Shown: positions 49,412-60,699 of the stretch, one piece after another
Position numbering within the stretch: position 1 is the stretch's first letter
How the letters are laid out: every line of letters starts with the position of its first letter
From: Arctopsyche grandis
Lineage: Eukaryota > Arthropoda > Insecta > Trichoptera > Hydropsychidae
Assembly: GCF_051622035.1 (NCBI RefSeq)
Contig: NC_135359.1
Coordinates: 24,710,001 to 24,774,000, forward strand
Direction: 5' to 3'
Length of the DNA stretch: 64,000 nucleotides
Notes under the pieces: model-generated
Told to the model about the DNA's origin: nothing
The model's input: the letters and a program-made list of their open reading frames with translations, nothing else
Database searches by the model: none
Program-made: the position numbers and the translations under genes

Positions 49412-52400
49412 CTGTAACAAAAGAAAAGTTGGATTGTTTTTCAAATTGGAAGACACGACTTAGTTTAGAAAATATCATTTTGCAAAACCTGAAAGAAATA
49501 TATCAACAATAAGCTATCGTGAGCAAAGCAAAATAGCAAAAGGGTCATGCTTCTTTGACCAAAATAAATTACATATCTGTGAAATTCGGGAGTAAAATTA
49601 TATTAATTATTAATTCAAAAGGTGAAATTTCCATTAAATCCACTTTGGTATATATGTACAGTTATTTTCAGAATACAATTTTAATAATTTAAATAATAAC
49701 ATCTTATATTTGTATTAAGAAATGTATGAAAATAAATATTTATATACATATGTATGTATATATATAATTGTTTTTTGTTAAACATTTAAATAATAGTCAA
49801 AAATAGTACATTCAAACACAATTGTACTTTGTGCTTATTAACGAACGAAGTTGTATTTGGTTAATATATTGCCAGTTATCGTTATTAGAACTTCTTAAAA
49901 CCTATATAAATATGAATTTTCATAATACAATGGATATTGTGTACAATTTGTTTGATATGCGCCGAGATCTTTACAATTTTTAAAAAATAAACAGGTGAAC
50001 TGACAGGCAGATGCTTTATATAATATTATACCTTTATTATAAATATGCATTAGTGGAAGTGAAATATCATTGGTTGAAAGGACACATCAAGCAGCCCAAT
50101 AATAAATGTGCCTGCCTACCCTTTGTAAAAAAAAGTGGAACATCATAGCGATGAAAGGGGAATCCAAATAAATAAATGAATAAAATCACTGAACTGAAAG
50201 TTTCCAAACTTTTAGATCGAAATATTATAATTCAAACAGTAAACACCCTCTATCAAAATCATACTATGTTTGAGCAACACTGAGGGGGTGGGGGGGGGGG
50301 GTGGAGGACAAACATTGCGGCTCTTGAATACATTAAGTTTTGAATGGCCGCTAGTTTCATATAATACAAACTTATTAACATAAAGCATATTGTGAACAAG
50401 TCCAGACGACCCCAACAATGGGGCACATTGTGAGAGCAGATAATACCAAGCCACTATTTCAATTTATATGCAGTGGGCCGCGCGAAAATTCAAAAAAAAA
50501 ATACTTTTATTTCAATTAAAACACAACAGCCAACACGAAAGCAAACCACGCCCATTTTGTATTAAAATGTAAATGAACTCGGCGTTTTTCAAGAATATAC
50601 AAACAATTATACAAAGGATATAAGTTTAAATTTTTAATAATTCATTTTCTTAGAAACAATGCTCGTTGCAGTCGAGCTATCAGTAGATTTTCCACGATAC
50701 TGTAGGGGGGCTGTTCTCTGCGGGGGTCGTGTAGCCCCCCGTGGACCCCCTGGATGTGTGCAAGCGTTCTGGACAAAAGTCCCCAAAGTGATTTAAGTGA
50801 TACCGCTGACTGGCGCTCCAATTAGGCTAAAATGTTTTATAATTGAAGACATTTTTTTCCAAAAGGGAAATTCACATTGAATCTCGTTCGTACACTTGAT
50901 CCGTTTCAATATCATGCTGCGCTCAATTACCAGTCCATTTTATATTTATAATGCTGTTTAATATAATAATACGGAGATGAAGTTAAAATTTTGCCAATTT
51001 TAGATTGATATGTATTACTTTCACATTATCGTTATATCACCAGAGAACTCAAAATTGTCTTGTTTTATTCCTTAAGTCCTTTCCATTTATAAATAAAAAT
51101 ACATAGCTATCGCTTTATTCACAAAGTATGTATATATGTTTCTATATTATTCGGTTCTTTGAATCTCTATGGGCAGTAAACACATACGCTATGTTTTTAT
51201 GAAAACTACATCCAAAGGCCGTCAATACAGCGTTTTTAAATCTTCCAAACTTCATACAAAAATAAAGTTTTATTTAAAGATTTAGTTTCAAACTTTCATT
51301 CCATTCCATTCAAACTTCATACCAACATATTTTTATCCAAAATATCGACAAATAAATTTAAAAAAAATGTCTTTCTAATATAATTATATATATAAATTTT
51401 ATACAAAATTTAATACATAGAGCAATCACCACAGTGTGAAAAATACTAATTTGATAATTCATGTAGTCGACATCAACTATATTTCAATTTTAAATTTAAT
51501 TGATAAAAAGGTTTAAGAGTTTTTTTTTTAATTTACAAAATCAATTATTTTTACCGTTACTTTGCGAAAAATACGCTTACTCTCATAGAGTTTTCGGAAA
51601 ATTCGGGAGATCCATAATGAGTTAATGTTTACTTTATCTACTTATTTTACAATACGCCAAGTTTTGTTTTTTTTTATACTACTTACTATATTGATTTTTT
51701 GTAAATACATGAATTTGAAGTAATTATTTAATGCAGTATAAAGCACTTACTCATCTATCGTAAAATATTCTGTAAACTAATAGGGATAAATTGTATGATA
51801 TTGTGATATAACTAATTGATTCTGTGTATATAACTCTTCAGGGAGTAATTTTATGATGGCCAACTGTTTTTTAGGCTATTGAATCGTTAGTCAATATTTT
51901 TTTATATCACATATCATTTTACATTTAAAACAATCAAAAATATCGTTTCACAATTTAAACGGAGAGTCAGTAAAAACTGTTTTGACCTCATGACTTCGTG
52001 ATAGTTTTATGTACCATGCCTAATTAAGTGGGTAAAAATTTAAATAAAAATCTTAACTATTTTAGAAAATTTCAGTCTACGGTCAAAGAATTTTAAAATA
52101 ATACACCAAATTTAGCAGTTCCAAATTAAAATCTGTATATTTGCATAACGGATAAACAAATATACAAGATTCGTCTATATTTTTCTTTTTTTTTTCATAC
52201 ACGACAGGTCATCTTAAATTGACACTATGTTTAACTCTGTACATATCCAAACACATTGTATTATACATATATGAATATATGTACATAGTACATAGATATT
52301 AATTAGAAACCGCAAGCAAATGTATGTTTTCAACAAGTAATATCTCAGGTTATCCAAATTTTCTAGAGACAGAGAGAGAAGAATCCGTCAAAACAATTCA

Positions 52401-52427
52401 GTTAGATAATTTAATAACCATCCAGAT
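49412..52427 (-). other. dmrt99B intron, proximal part
   Basis: Starts with the acceptor of the terminal exon. AT-rich, with a poly(G) run at about 50283-50301 and a GC-rich hairpin-like patch at 50700-50760 (GGGGGGCTGTTC ... GTAGCCCCCC). No DM-domain exon or other coding sequence was found. Confidence 0.5.
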
Positions 52428-52545
52428 CTGGCCAGCAGCTATAGACGTACTCATAGTCATCAAGAGAATCGAATAAGTGTTTCGATTCCAACAACCTGTC
52501 TGACTATGAAGTAAGTAATCATTTAACCAGCGAGTTATGCTGTAG
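52428..52545 (-). repeat. SINE (family A) head fragment
   Basis: CAGATCTGGCCAGCAGCTAT followed by a degenerate B-box complement (ATTCCAACAACC) and a head-like segment, minus orientation. The body is lost. Confidence 0.45.
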
Positions 52546-52616
52546 CTTCAAATACTTTATAGTATTTGAAGAATTTATAGCAAAAAAAAAAATGGTATAT
52601 ACATATGAGCGGGTTT

Positions 52617-52965
52617 GGTGCATCCGCTCTAAAATCACCAGACAAACGAACGACAGATTAACAGAACGGCAGCTTTAAACGTAATTCTCGTTTGCTCGAA
52701 TGATAGATTACACATCAGATGACGAGTAACCTTTCGATGTGCACAGATGCAATTATTAAGTTCCGAATCTTGCCTTATTAAACTCGCCAGAAAGATCCAA
52801 CTCAATTTTAATAATTACCATTTTAATAATTGCATCTGTGCACATCGAAAGGTTACCCGTCATCTGATGTGCAATCTATCATTCGAGAAGACGACAATTG
52901 CATTTAAAGCAGCCGTCCGTTAATCTGTCGTTCAATTCTTCTGGCGATCTTAGAGCGGATGCACC
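52617..52965. mobile_element. 349-bp foldback element with about 145-bp arms
   Basis: The ends are GGTGCATCCGCTCT and AGAGCGGATGCACC. The arms share, in inverse order, GAACGACAGATTAAC, CTCGAATGATAGATT, CACATCAGATGACG and GTAACCTTTCGATGTGCACA, with a loop of about 55 bp. No clear target duplication was seen. The element has no coding function. Confidence 0.85.
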
Positions 52966-53369
52966 GCATCCAGATGGGCCGTTGTATTTGAAGTCGCAAA
53001 AGTCCACTTTTCATCAATTCGAGAAATATTTCGCAAAACATTAAATATAATATTTTACGTTTAACAATATTTAAAAATAATACGTATTTTCTGCTTTTCC
53101 GAGATTCTGGACATATCAAATTAAAATAAGTGATAACAATTTGTGAATGAAGTCAGACAGAAATTGTGCTTTTAGAACTGAAAATTTGACTTTTGCTACT
53201 TTCAAATATAACCGCTCATACATGTATATAATGCCAACTGACCTCAATTTATCTAAAATTTTGCTAAAAACAAACTACTTAAAAATTTATTAAAATATAA
53301 TTATCTAAAAAACAAAAATTTGTATATGGATATTAAAATCAACAAAAAGCGTCGATCACATCGGCAATT

Positions 53370-53815
53370 CAATCACTCTGCGATCGATGCGAACCCTCCA
53401 CCGCCCCCACATTCATACACATGTACAAACACACCGGAAAGCGAGAAGGAACTAGGAGGAGGAGGAGGAGGAGGGGGTGGGTCAACAATTCGCGATATCT
53501 CGTCCAAAACAATAAGTTGATAATGTGTGTGGGTGTTTAAGTAGAACGAGTGCGATGATGAATGTATCGCGCGGCATCATTGTGCCCGCGGGGTCCATTG
53601 TGCCCGTCCGACAATAAATTGAGTCTGTGTCTACGGCAAGTGGTGGTGGGACATCACGCGCCACGGGGGCCACCCCCAATAAATTACAAAATTAAACTGT
53701 GAAACGGAGACGCGAACAATAATGAGAGAGGACGCACAACAGATACACGCGACCGCGCGCTAACACCCTGCTCCTGATGGCTGCTGCTAATTCATGGCCG
53801 GTCGTAAGTAACGTC
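53370..53815. promoter_or_regulatory. GC-rich island with Sox-like motifs in the dmrt99B intron
   Basis: Two spaced CATTGTGCCCG strings (about 53578 and 53598) and GACAATAAA (about 53611) are Sox-like sites within 45 bp. The island also has a (GGA)n stretch at about 53455-53475 and CpG-rich DNA to 53815. The location inside a developmental gene's intron makes an enhancer plausible; there is no direct proof. Confidence 0.3.
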
Positions 53816-54051
53816 GCCAAAAATCAACACCAGGTATGTGTATACCAGGGTGGTATAATGCGCTCATACTACACCGGAATACACAATCGAGCTTGCTGAA
53901 TGATTGGACGTGACTTCAACCGCAATACATATCTCTATATGGCAGGGGGGTCTCTACACCGAGATAAGCATGAAAATCTTATAGGTACATATGTACATAC
54001 ATACATACATACATATACAAGAGTTAAAAAAAAATTCTTAGATGCCTTTAT

Positions 54052-54500
54052 ATGAAGAAATATAAATATTTCCCCTATTTATGTATTTCCCACTGCCTTT
54101 TTACAAGGTATTTTAGGCTTTTACTCACTATCTTCGAGAAGAATTATTGCCAGTTTCAAATATTGCTTTGGAGTATTAAAGGGGAGAATCGACAACCCTT
54201 TATTAATTTTATTGGAATTAAAATTTTCGGCGCCTGAATGCGGTAGGGCTTTGCGTCATCATTTACTTTTCCAACCTATTCCTGCGAAAACGTCTGCTTC
54301 AATTGTAAAGCCTATCCGGTTCCTTAATGTGATTGATGAGTATTTGGACCTGTTCAATTGTCATGTTGATGAGCTGGTTAAGTTCTTGAGATTCAACACG
54401 AGACTATTTGAATGAGATGAATGATTGGAATTTTTTATTATTTTTATTTTTTTATTATTATTATAAATAATAAATTAAATTAATAAATAAAATATATAGG
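54052..54500 (+). mobile_element. non-LTR retrotransposon 3' end
   Basis: The frame ending at 54415 reads ALRHHLLFQPIPAKTS, FLNVIDEYLDLFNCHVDEL and FLRFNTRLFE then stop. This is the usual last block of CR1/Jockey-like ORF2 (P-x-R-T ... N ... DLF ... F). A TTATTATTAT-rich 3' UTR and AATAAATAAAAT tail follow. It is 5'-truncated. Confidence 0.6.
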
Positions 54501-54557
54501 CAAATCTTTGTGAACAAGGAATTTTCACTATTATCTACATATATATGTACATATATT

Positions 54558-55020
54558 AAGCCAGCAGTGTGGCTTAATGATAGCGTGTATGTGATCAGTG
54601 GGTACCAAGTGATCAGTGGGTTCGATCCCCCATACTGCTAGTTAGATTTGGGGGTATTTGTGACTCCAAATCGATCGTTTCTAATCAGAGTTTGCCAATT
54701 TTATCTGATCATTGTTGACACTGTTCCTCGAAATTGGCAAAAAAAATCTTTCCTGTTGTCACAAAATCTTCTGTATTTATTGTCTGTACAATTTGTAAAA
54801 ATTATGTACAAATCTAAAATCCATAGATGTCTCGATGGATTAATTCTGTAATTAATTAATTAATTAATTGTTATTTCGTGTTCTTCAGCTTCTGAGAATA
54901 CACTGATTTACGTAATAATAAAATGCTGCATTGTTTGTAATTAATTGTCCAGGAAGACGCATTGGGGTCTTCCTGTCAAGCCTTCCTGGTATATATACAT
55001 ATATTTATGTAAAAAAATAA
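54558..55020 (+). mobile_element. tRNA-SINE (family A), full length
   Basis: AGCCAGCAGTGTGGCTTAAT head, B-box-like GGGTTCGATCCCC at 54619-54631, GACTCCAAATCGATCGTTTC body, CCATAGATGTCTC, and the 3' end CCAGGAAGACGCATTGGGGT with an AAATAAAATAAAAT tail. An ATTA(n) expansion lies at about 54850. It is the clearest full-length copy in the window. Confidence 0.85.
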
Positions 55021-55023
55021 AAT

Positions 55024-55400
55024 AAAATATATATATATAAAATTGAATGTCTGTCTGTCTGTCTCTTATAGGATCCTAAGCCACTCAACCGATTACGATG
55101 GAACTTTCAGAATTTGTTGTATTCATGTCCGGGAAGCTTTCTTTGAAAAAAACTGTAGAAACCGGGAAAGCTTACTGTGAATCTTACGGGAAAAACCTCT
55201 TAATAATAATATTCGTAATTACGATTTTACCGACGCGAAAGTATGAAGCGCCATCGTGTAGTCAAGGAAATGTGTTTGTTGGTAACCGCGTTACCAGTTG
55301 GTTTATGACGACACGGCGTTGAAGAGACGTTAGTTGAGCTAGTTAGCTCCAACGGGAACGGGAACGGGAATTGCATGCCTTATTCTGGCATTGCAACGCA
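55024..55400 (+). mobile_element. Helitron 5' region
   Basis: TATATATATAAAATTGAATG followed by TCTGTCTGTCTGTCTCTTAT and CTAAGCCACTCAACCGATTA is the characteristic start of insect Helitrons. AACGGGAACGGGAACGGGAA occurs at about 55350, also usual in them. It begins immediately at the A-rich tail of the SINE. The 3' end was not found, so the length is uncertain. Confidence 0.65.
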
Positions 55401-55559
55401 TGCCTTGTTCAACAAGTAAATTAATAAATAAAATGCTGGAATCTTGAACATATTTTGAATCTTGATATGTACATATTTAACATCACGAAACTTTAATTTT
55501 GTTGAATCAAAAATAAAAATAGCATCATTGCTAGATGGGCCAACATGCATCTCGATTTT

Positions 55560-56030
55560 GTGCAAATTTAATCCATCTCATCTCACACATTTTTCTAATT
55601 TCTTCGACCCATTTTCCTCGCGGCCTTACTTTCCCCCTTTTACATTTACATAGATGGATACCATTCTAGCACTTCTTTTGTCCACCTTTCGTCTATTCTT
55701 CTAGTTACGTGACCCGCCCTTTGCCATTTCAATTTTTTCACTCTCTCAACTTTATCTACTACCCTTGTCATACTTCTCATCCATGTATTCCGTTTCCTAT
55801 CTCTCATAGTCATGCCGATGATACAGCTTTCCACACTTCTTTGAATCTATTGGACTTGACGTTCAGTGCCCAAATTTTGCATCCATACGTCATCCATAAG
55901 GCACATTGATTGAAGATCTTATTCTTCAGGAATAGTGGCATTTTTTATTTAAAAACGAAGTTCATACGCCCAAACACACCTTATCTTTTTTCATACGTCT
56001 CTTTATTTTATTCTTTTTTACTACCGAAAA
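55560..56030 (-). mobile_element. RTE-like 3' fragment
   Basis: The minus strand encodes RNTWMRSMTRVVDKVERVKK and LKWQRAGHVTRRIDERWTKE, the RTE-type C-terminal block. It aligns throughout with 22070-22560 but lacks the GAT tail and the CATCCACTG block. The frame ends near 55646. Confidence 0.75.
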
Positions 56031-56061
56031 TTTATATTATTTTAATATTACTATGTATGTT

Positions 56062-56063
<2 letters not shown>

Positions 56064-56147
<84 letters not shown>
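56064..56147. repeat. (TA)n microsatellite
   Basis: Roughly 84 bp of alternating TA next to the RTE-like fragment. Confidence 0.95.
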
Positions 56148-56153
<6 letters not shown>

Positions 56154-56159
56154 TATAAT

Positions 56160-59100
56160 TTTAAAATTGAAGCCACCAAATTTGGTATATTTTAATATGG
56201 TACCCAAACGTAGACCGTACATAGATGGGTTTTAGAAATGGTTGGAGGTTTATTTCCCCAACTTATATATGTAATGTTGTTTTCTAATGGTCTTTGGAAT
56301 AACCAAAATCCTTTTAATAATTTTAAAATATTGAAAACAATTTTAGTATGTACATATGTATTAACAAAGTTAACATTATTGAAAACAAGTACCCAAATAA
56401 GTGATTTATTATATCCTATATCAAAGCCAATCTAAAATGACAGTTACATGGAAAATTGAATTAAGTCTGCAAGAATTACTTAATTACATTTCCACTGTTA
56501 CGAGTATGTATGTACATATGTACGTGTACTATGCGAATTATACCCACATTCATAGCTCAGCCTATACGTAATTTAGACTTGATGTCGCTTAGATCTACTG
56601 GGGGCTTTAGGTCCCTTACAAGTTGCTTGACATCCACAATTGATATTTGTATTACAGTTAGCGATGGCTTTCAGATTTAGTTATGGACGAGAACCAGGTT
56701 ATAAACAAGGTCAATTTCGGCTAATTGGGTTTTTCGTGTTCAGGTATAAAGGTATAGTAAACTTTATCGTAAGCAAGAATTCGTTGTTGTTTTAACACAA
56801 TGTGACAGATGTGTAAAACAACAACGAATAAATAATAAATATAACATATTTAATTACGTTTTCGAACACAAATTCATCTCAGCAGTGTTCTTATTCACAA
56901 TTCCACAATTACAGTTTTTCTACGAGGTAAGACATTATTTTTTTAATATATTCTTGATAGTAGCTAATTTAAATCATTTAATTATTTGTGCGTATTCAGG
57001 ATCTACCATTTTACAGCTGTGATATATAATACAAATTTTATTATTTGTAATAATAATATATAATAATAATCTTATGAACGTTCATAATGTTTATAACTCA
57101 ATGTAATTTTTTATAAGCAATTATTTTTTTGCAAAATATGATATGTATATTTACAATTTTTTTTCGATATAAAAATTTAGAAATAAAAAAAAAACTTAAT
57201 TTTATGAAACCGGTGAAAGCCGGCTTTTTATTTGTAAAAAAACCGAAAATCGGTTTTTTTCTTTTGGGTGGTTTTTTGGAACCCCTAGTCTGTACTATTG
57301 AAATACCTTCGTTTTAGATCTCAAAAGTCGGCACTAGTGCATCCACTCCCGGGATCCCGGGAATCCCGGACTTTTCTGGCACCGTATTCTCGGTGCTGAG
57401 ATTGGTCAAAGCACCAAAATTACTGTGCTAGAAAATTTAAACGAAAAACACCTACATCTTTGTCTATTCTTCGAAGATTATCTATTTTATCTTAAATACA
57501 TATTATTATAATTGTTTCAAAAAAGTGAAAGCCAAATAAAAGCTTAATAAAAAGTTTTTTAAATTTACTTTTTTCTGGAGAAAAAACATTGCAAAATTAT
57601 TCAAACCTCGACATTAAATTTATTATAAAACGTATTTTTTACGAAGGTTTATCTAATATACATACATACATATGTATGTATGTATGTATATGTAATTGCA
57701 GTATTTCATTAAATGGATCATTTCATAAACATTCAAATGTTGGAATTATCATTAAAATAACATGTTAATTTAATCATCGCGAAAATCAATTTAATTAAGT
57801 TATTTTAATTGAACTTAAAACCAGCCATAAATGCAACCCAAAGTTTTCAAGAAAGCAACCTCATGAAAAAACACTATTATGGAAGTATTTTGTGCGGGAA
57901 ATATTGCGAGAGCAGCAAGCAAGCTTCGCAGCCATTTTTTACATATGTATATTTTTGAAAATTAAAATTAAAATAACTGTCAGATAAATAATTAACGGTA
58001 TAAAATCGTTAAGGGACAATTCAACTTAATTATTTTGAATAGAAATAAAAGTAAATATTTATTTTTACATAGATAAACTTTGGAAGAAATTGATGACGTG
58101 AGCAAATTTTTTTTAAATAGCTTAATGTTTAACAAGTACTGATCACTTGAGTTTATTTTCTCAGCGATTTATACAAAATGGCTGCAATAATTAGCACGTA
58201 TGTATAATGAGATTATATGTGCATAATCTCTTTATTCATTGTTTTATTATTGAATATAATTTACTGCCCTGAGAGCTTATGATGATAGACTGAAATTGTT
58301 AAAACGATATAAAAATGTGGGGGGAAATTAAAATACATGTACGGTAACAACTGTATAAAATTTCGAAAATAAATTACATCAGTGCTTCCCACGCTTTGAA
58401 AAGATCTTCCAAAAGTTAAATTAAATGTCTTGTAACAAGATACATCGCAAATCGCCAAGAAATTGAAAGAAAATCCACACATAATACCTTCGGACCGACG
58501 CCGTTCCGAGAAACATTAAATTAAATTATACGAAGTGTTTATGCACGTTATCCAATATTTATTTTATTTCGAAAGAGAAGAAAAAAAATACAAACACATC
58601 AATGAACATTCGGCAGCGACTGTTTCCTCAATTTAGCACAAAAGGGGACCAACGCAACCGACCGAAATGAGACCCTCGCAAAAAGTATAAGGTATCAAAT
58701 AATTATATTGTGTCAAATTGAGTGAAACACAATTACGCCATTTTTCAACAAAGCCCGTATGAATTTCATAGGATCGTTCTCCCCAATGCGAAAAAAAAGA
58801 TTGCATACACTTTTTTATTCAACCTCGTAATCAAATAAAAGTATCGCGTTACTTTTTTCGCTAGCCCAAAATACACAGGGCCACGAAGCTATGAATTAAA
58901 CAGTATTACAGTTCATAAACTCACAATTTTACATTATCATATACATAGCATACACTATTTAGATGATATTTTATTACAATATAATTTGAAATATCATTCA
59001 AGATTTTCATAAGAATACATTTTATGTCATAATATATTGTGTAAGAGATTATAAACTAAGCACACAACAATGGTATTGCATATCGCAGGTATACATACAT

Positions 59101-60480
59101 TAGATTTGCAAATATAAAAGGCGCTCACATGTTTGCCTATTTGTGTGCGTGTGTTTTCATCAGTTGTGGATTAAACTTTGCACAATAGACCCCATGCTAT
59201 ATACCCCATCGACAAAAGAGCTATTTTTTTCGTACAAAGTATCGCTGTCACCTATGTAATTTGATAATATCTTTACTTGTATTCTGACCCATTCTATTGT
59301 AATAATCTCTATTAACCACCCAAAATACTAGGTAACGACAAATTAATTCACTTAAAAATAAATATATATATATATACGTATATATGTATATGTACATAGC
59401 TTGAATTGTATTAAAATAACTTCAATCTAAATAAGAAAAAACAAAAGTAGGAAGCTATATTTATAGCTTTCCAAGTGGGTGTTGTATTACGTAGGTAGAA
59501 AACGGAAAAAACCTTGAAATTTCATCCAACTTTAGATGCTTTGTAAAGTAGATGTGTACACATAACTATATATGTATGTATTATTTAATACGAAAGTACA
59601 TTTTAAAGAAGTTTATAAGGTATCTTTGTGAATTATGCAATATGATTCAATATTGTCAGTATTTTAATTTGAGCTACAATCGCTTGTGAAACTATTGGTA
59701 TCGTATTACATAGAGATCACCGGTCTTCTCAGTTCATGTTCTAACAATACCATTACTATACATACATATTTGCTCTGTGCGAGTAGTACTTTTCTTTTTC
59801 CTCTGTTTTCTTGTAACACGAACGCCCGCTTTTATTCCATTCTAGACGTTTGTTGTTAGAGCAAAGAGAAATCGAAGATGATCCTTCGCTGCTCTAACAC
59901 GGGCGACAAACGTTTTATTACATTTCTGTATGTTGGAGACTGTATCATCTCGAGTGAGCACTAAAGAATCCTTTTAAATACACCTCGTCGGGGTCCTCTT
60001 TCAAAAATCAATAAACTCGTCTGTGTCAAAAAAAAAAAACGAGAGCAAACCAAGACGATGGGTATGAATGGGGGTCTACACGGCGAACGACTGATTCAGT
60101 CGGATTTGACTTTAAAAAATCTCATTTAAATTGCTTGTATTGTTTTGCAAAAAAAGTTTGTGACACACCCTCGAGAGAAAATCGTACATGGAAATGAAGT
60201 CTTTCGATTTTATATAGTGTAATAAAGCGGGGTGGCAACGGGAGGGTTATTTGTTGAACGAGATGGGATGGATGCGATGAGTTATTCGGAAAATTGAATG
60301 GATGACCCCCCGCTGTTACAAATTCGAAGGGTGATTTTTGATGAATTCACTTTGTAATTGAGAGCTTCTCGCCCCCGATTTTAATTCAATTATTTTCATA
60401 CATTCGCAGAAAGTTCAATATTAAATTTAGTAATATTTCTATGATCGGAATATTCATATAATCACACACAATATTAACAA
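56160..60480. other. dmrt99B intron, middle part
   Basis: No coding sequence supported. At 57340-57375 CCCGGGATCCCGGGAATCCC is a short GC palindrome cluster in AT-rich DNA. At 59845-59925 GACGTTTGTTGTTAGAGCA is partly mirrored by TGCTCTAACACGGGCGACAA. The block at 60040-60400 is GC-richer and repeat-free (candidate regulatory DNA). Confidence 0.4.
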
Positions 60481-60489
60481 CCTAACTGA

Positions 60490-60689
60490 ATAGTATGTAA
60501 TCTAATATAGAATTTCGAAAGAGACTTTGAATGTTTATAAGTCTTGATTCGTAGAATCCGTGACGTTAAATTTAATAAAAAAACAAACGAGTATTCAAAT
60601 AAATTTAAATAAAATAAAACTATTATAGATTAGCCATGTTTAAGCGGTTTATATTACAAATACCGAGCGAAGCCGGGTAAAACCACTAG
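60490..60689 (+). mobile_element. Helitron 3' region with CTAG terminus
   Basis: It ends ACCGAGCGAAGCCGGGTAAA, then ACCACTAG followed by T at 60690. The interior (AATTTCGAAAGAGACTTTGA, GCGGTTTATATTACAAATAC) is the reverse complement of 42248-42480, so these are two copies of one non-autonomous family. Confidence 0.7.
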
Positions 60690-60699
60690 TAATAAATAA

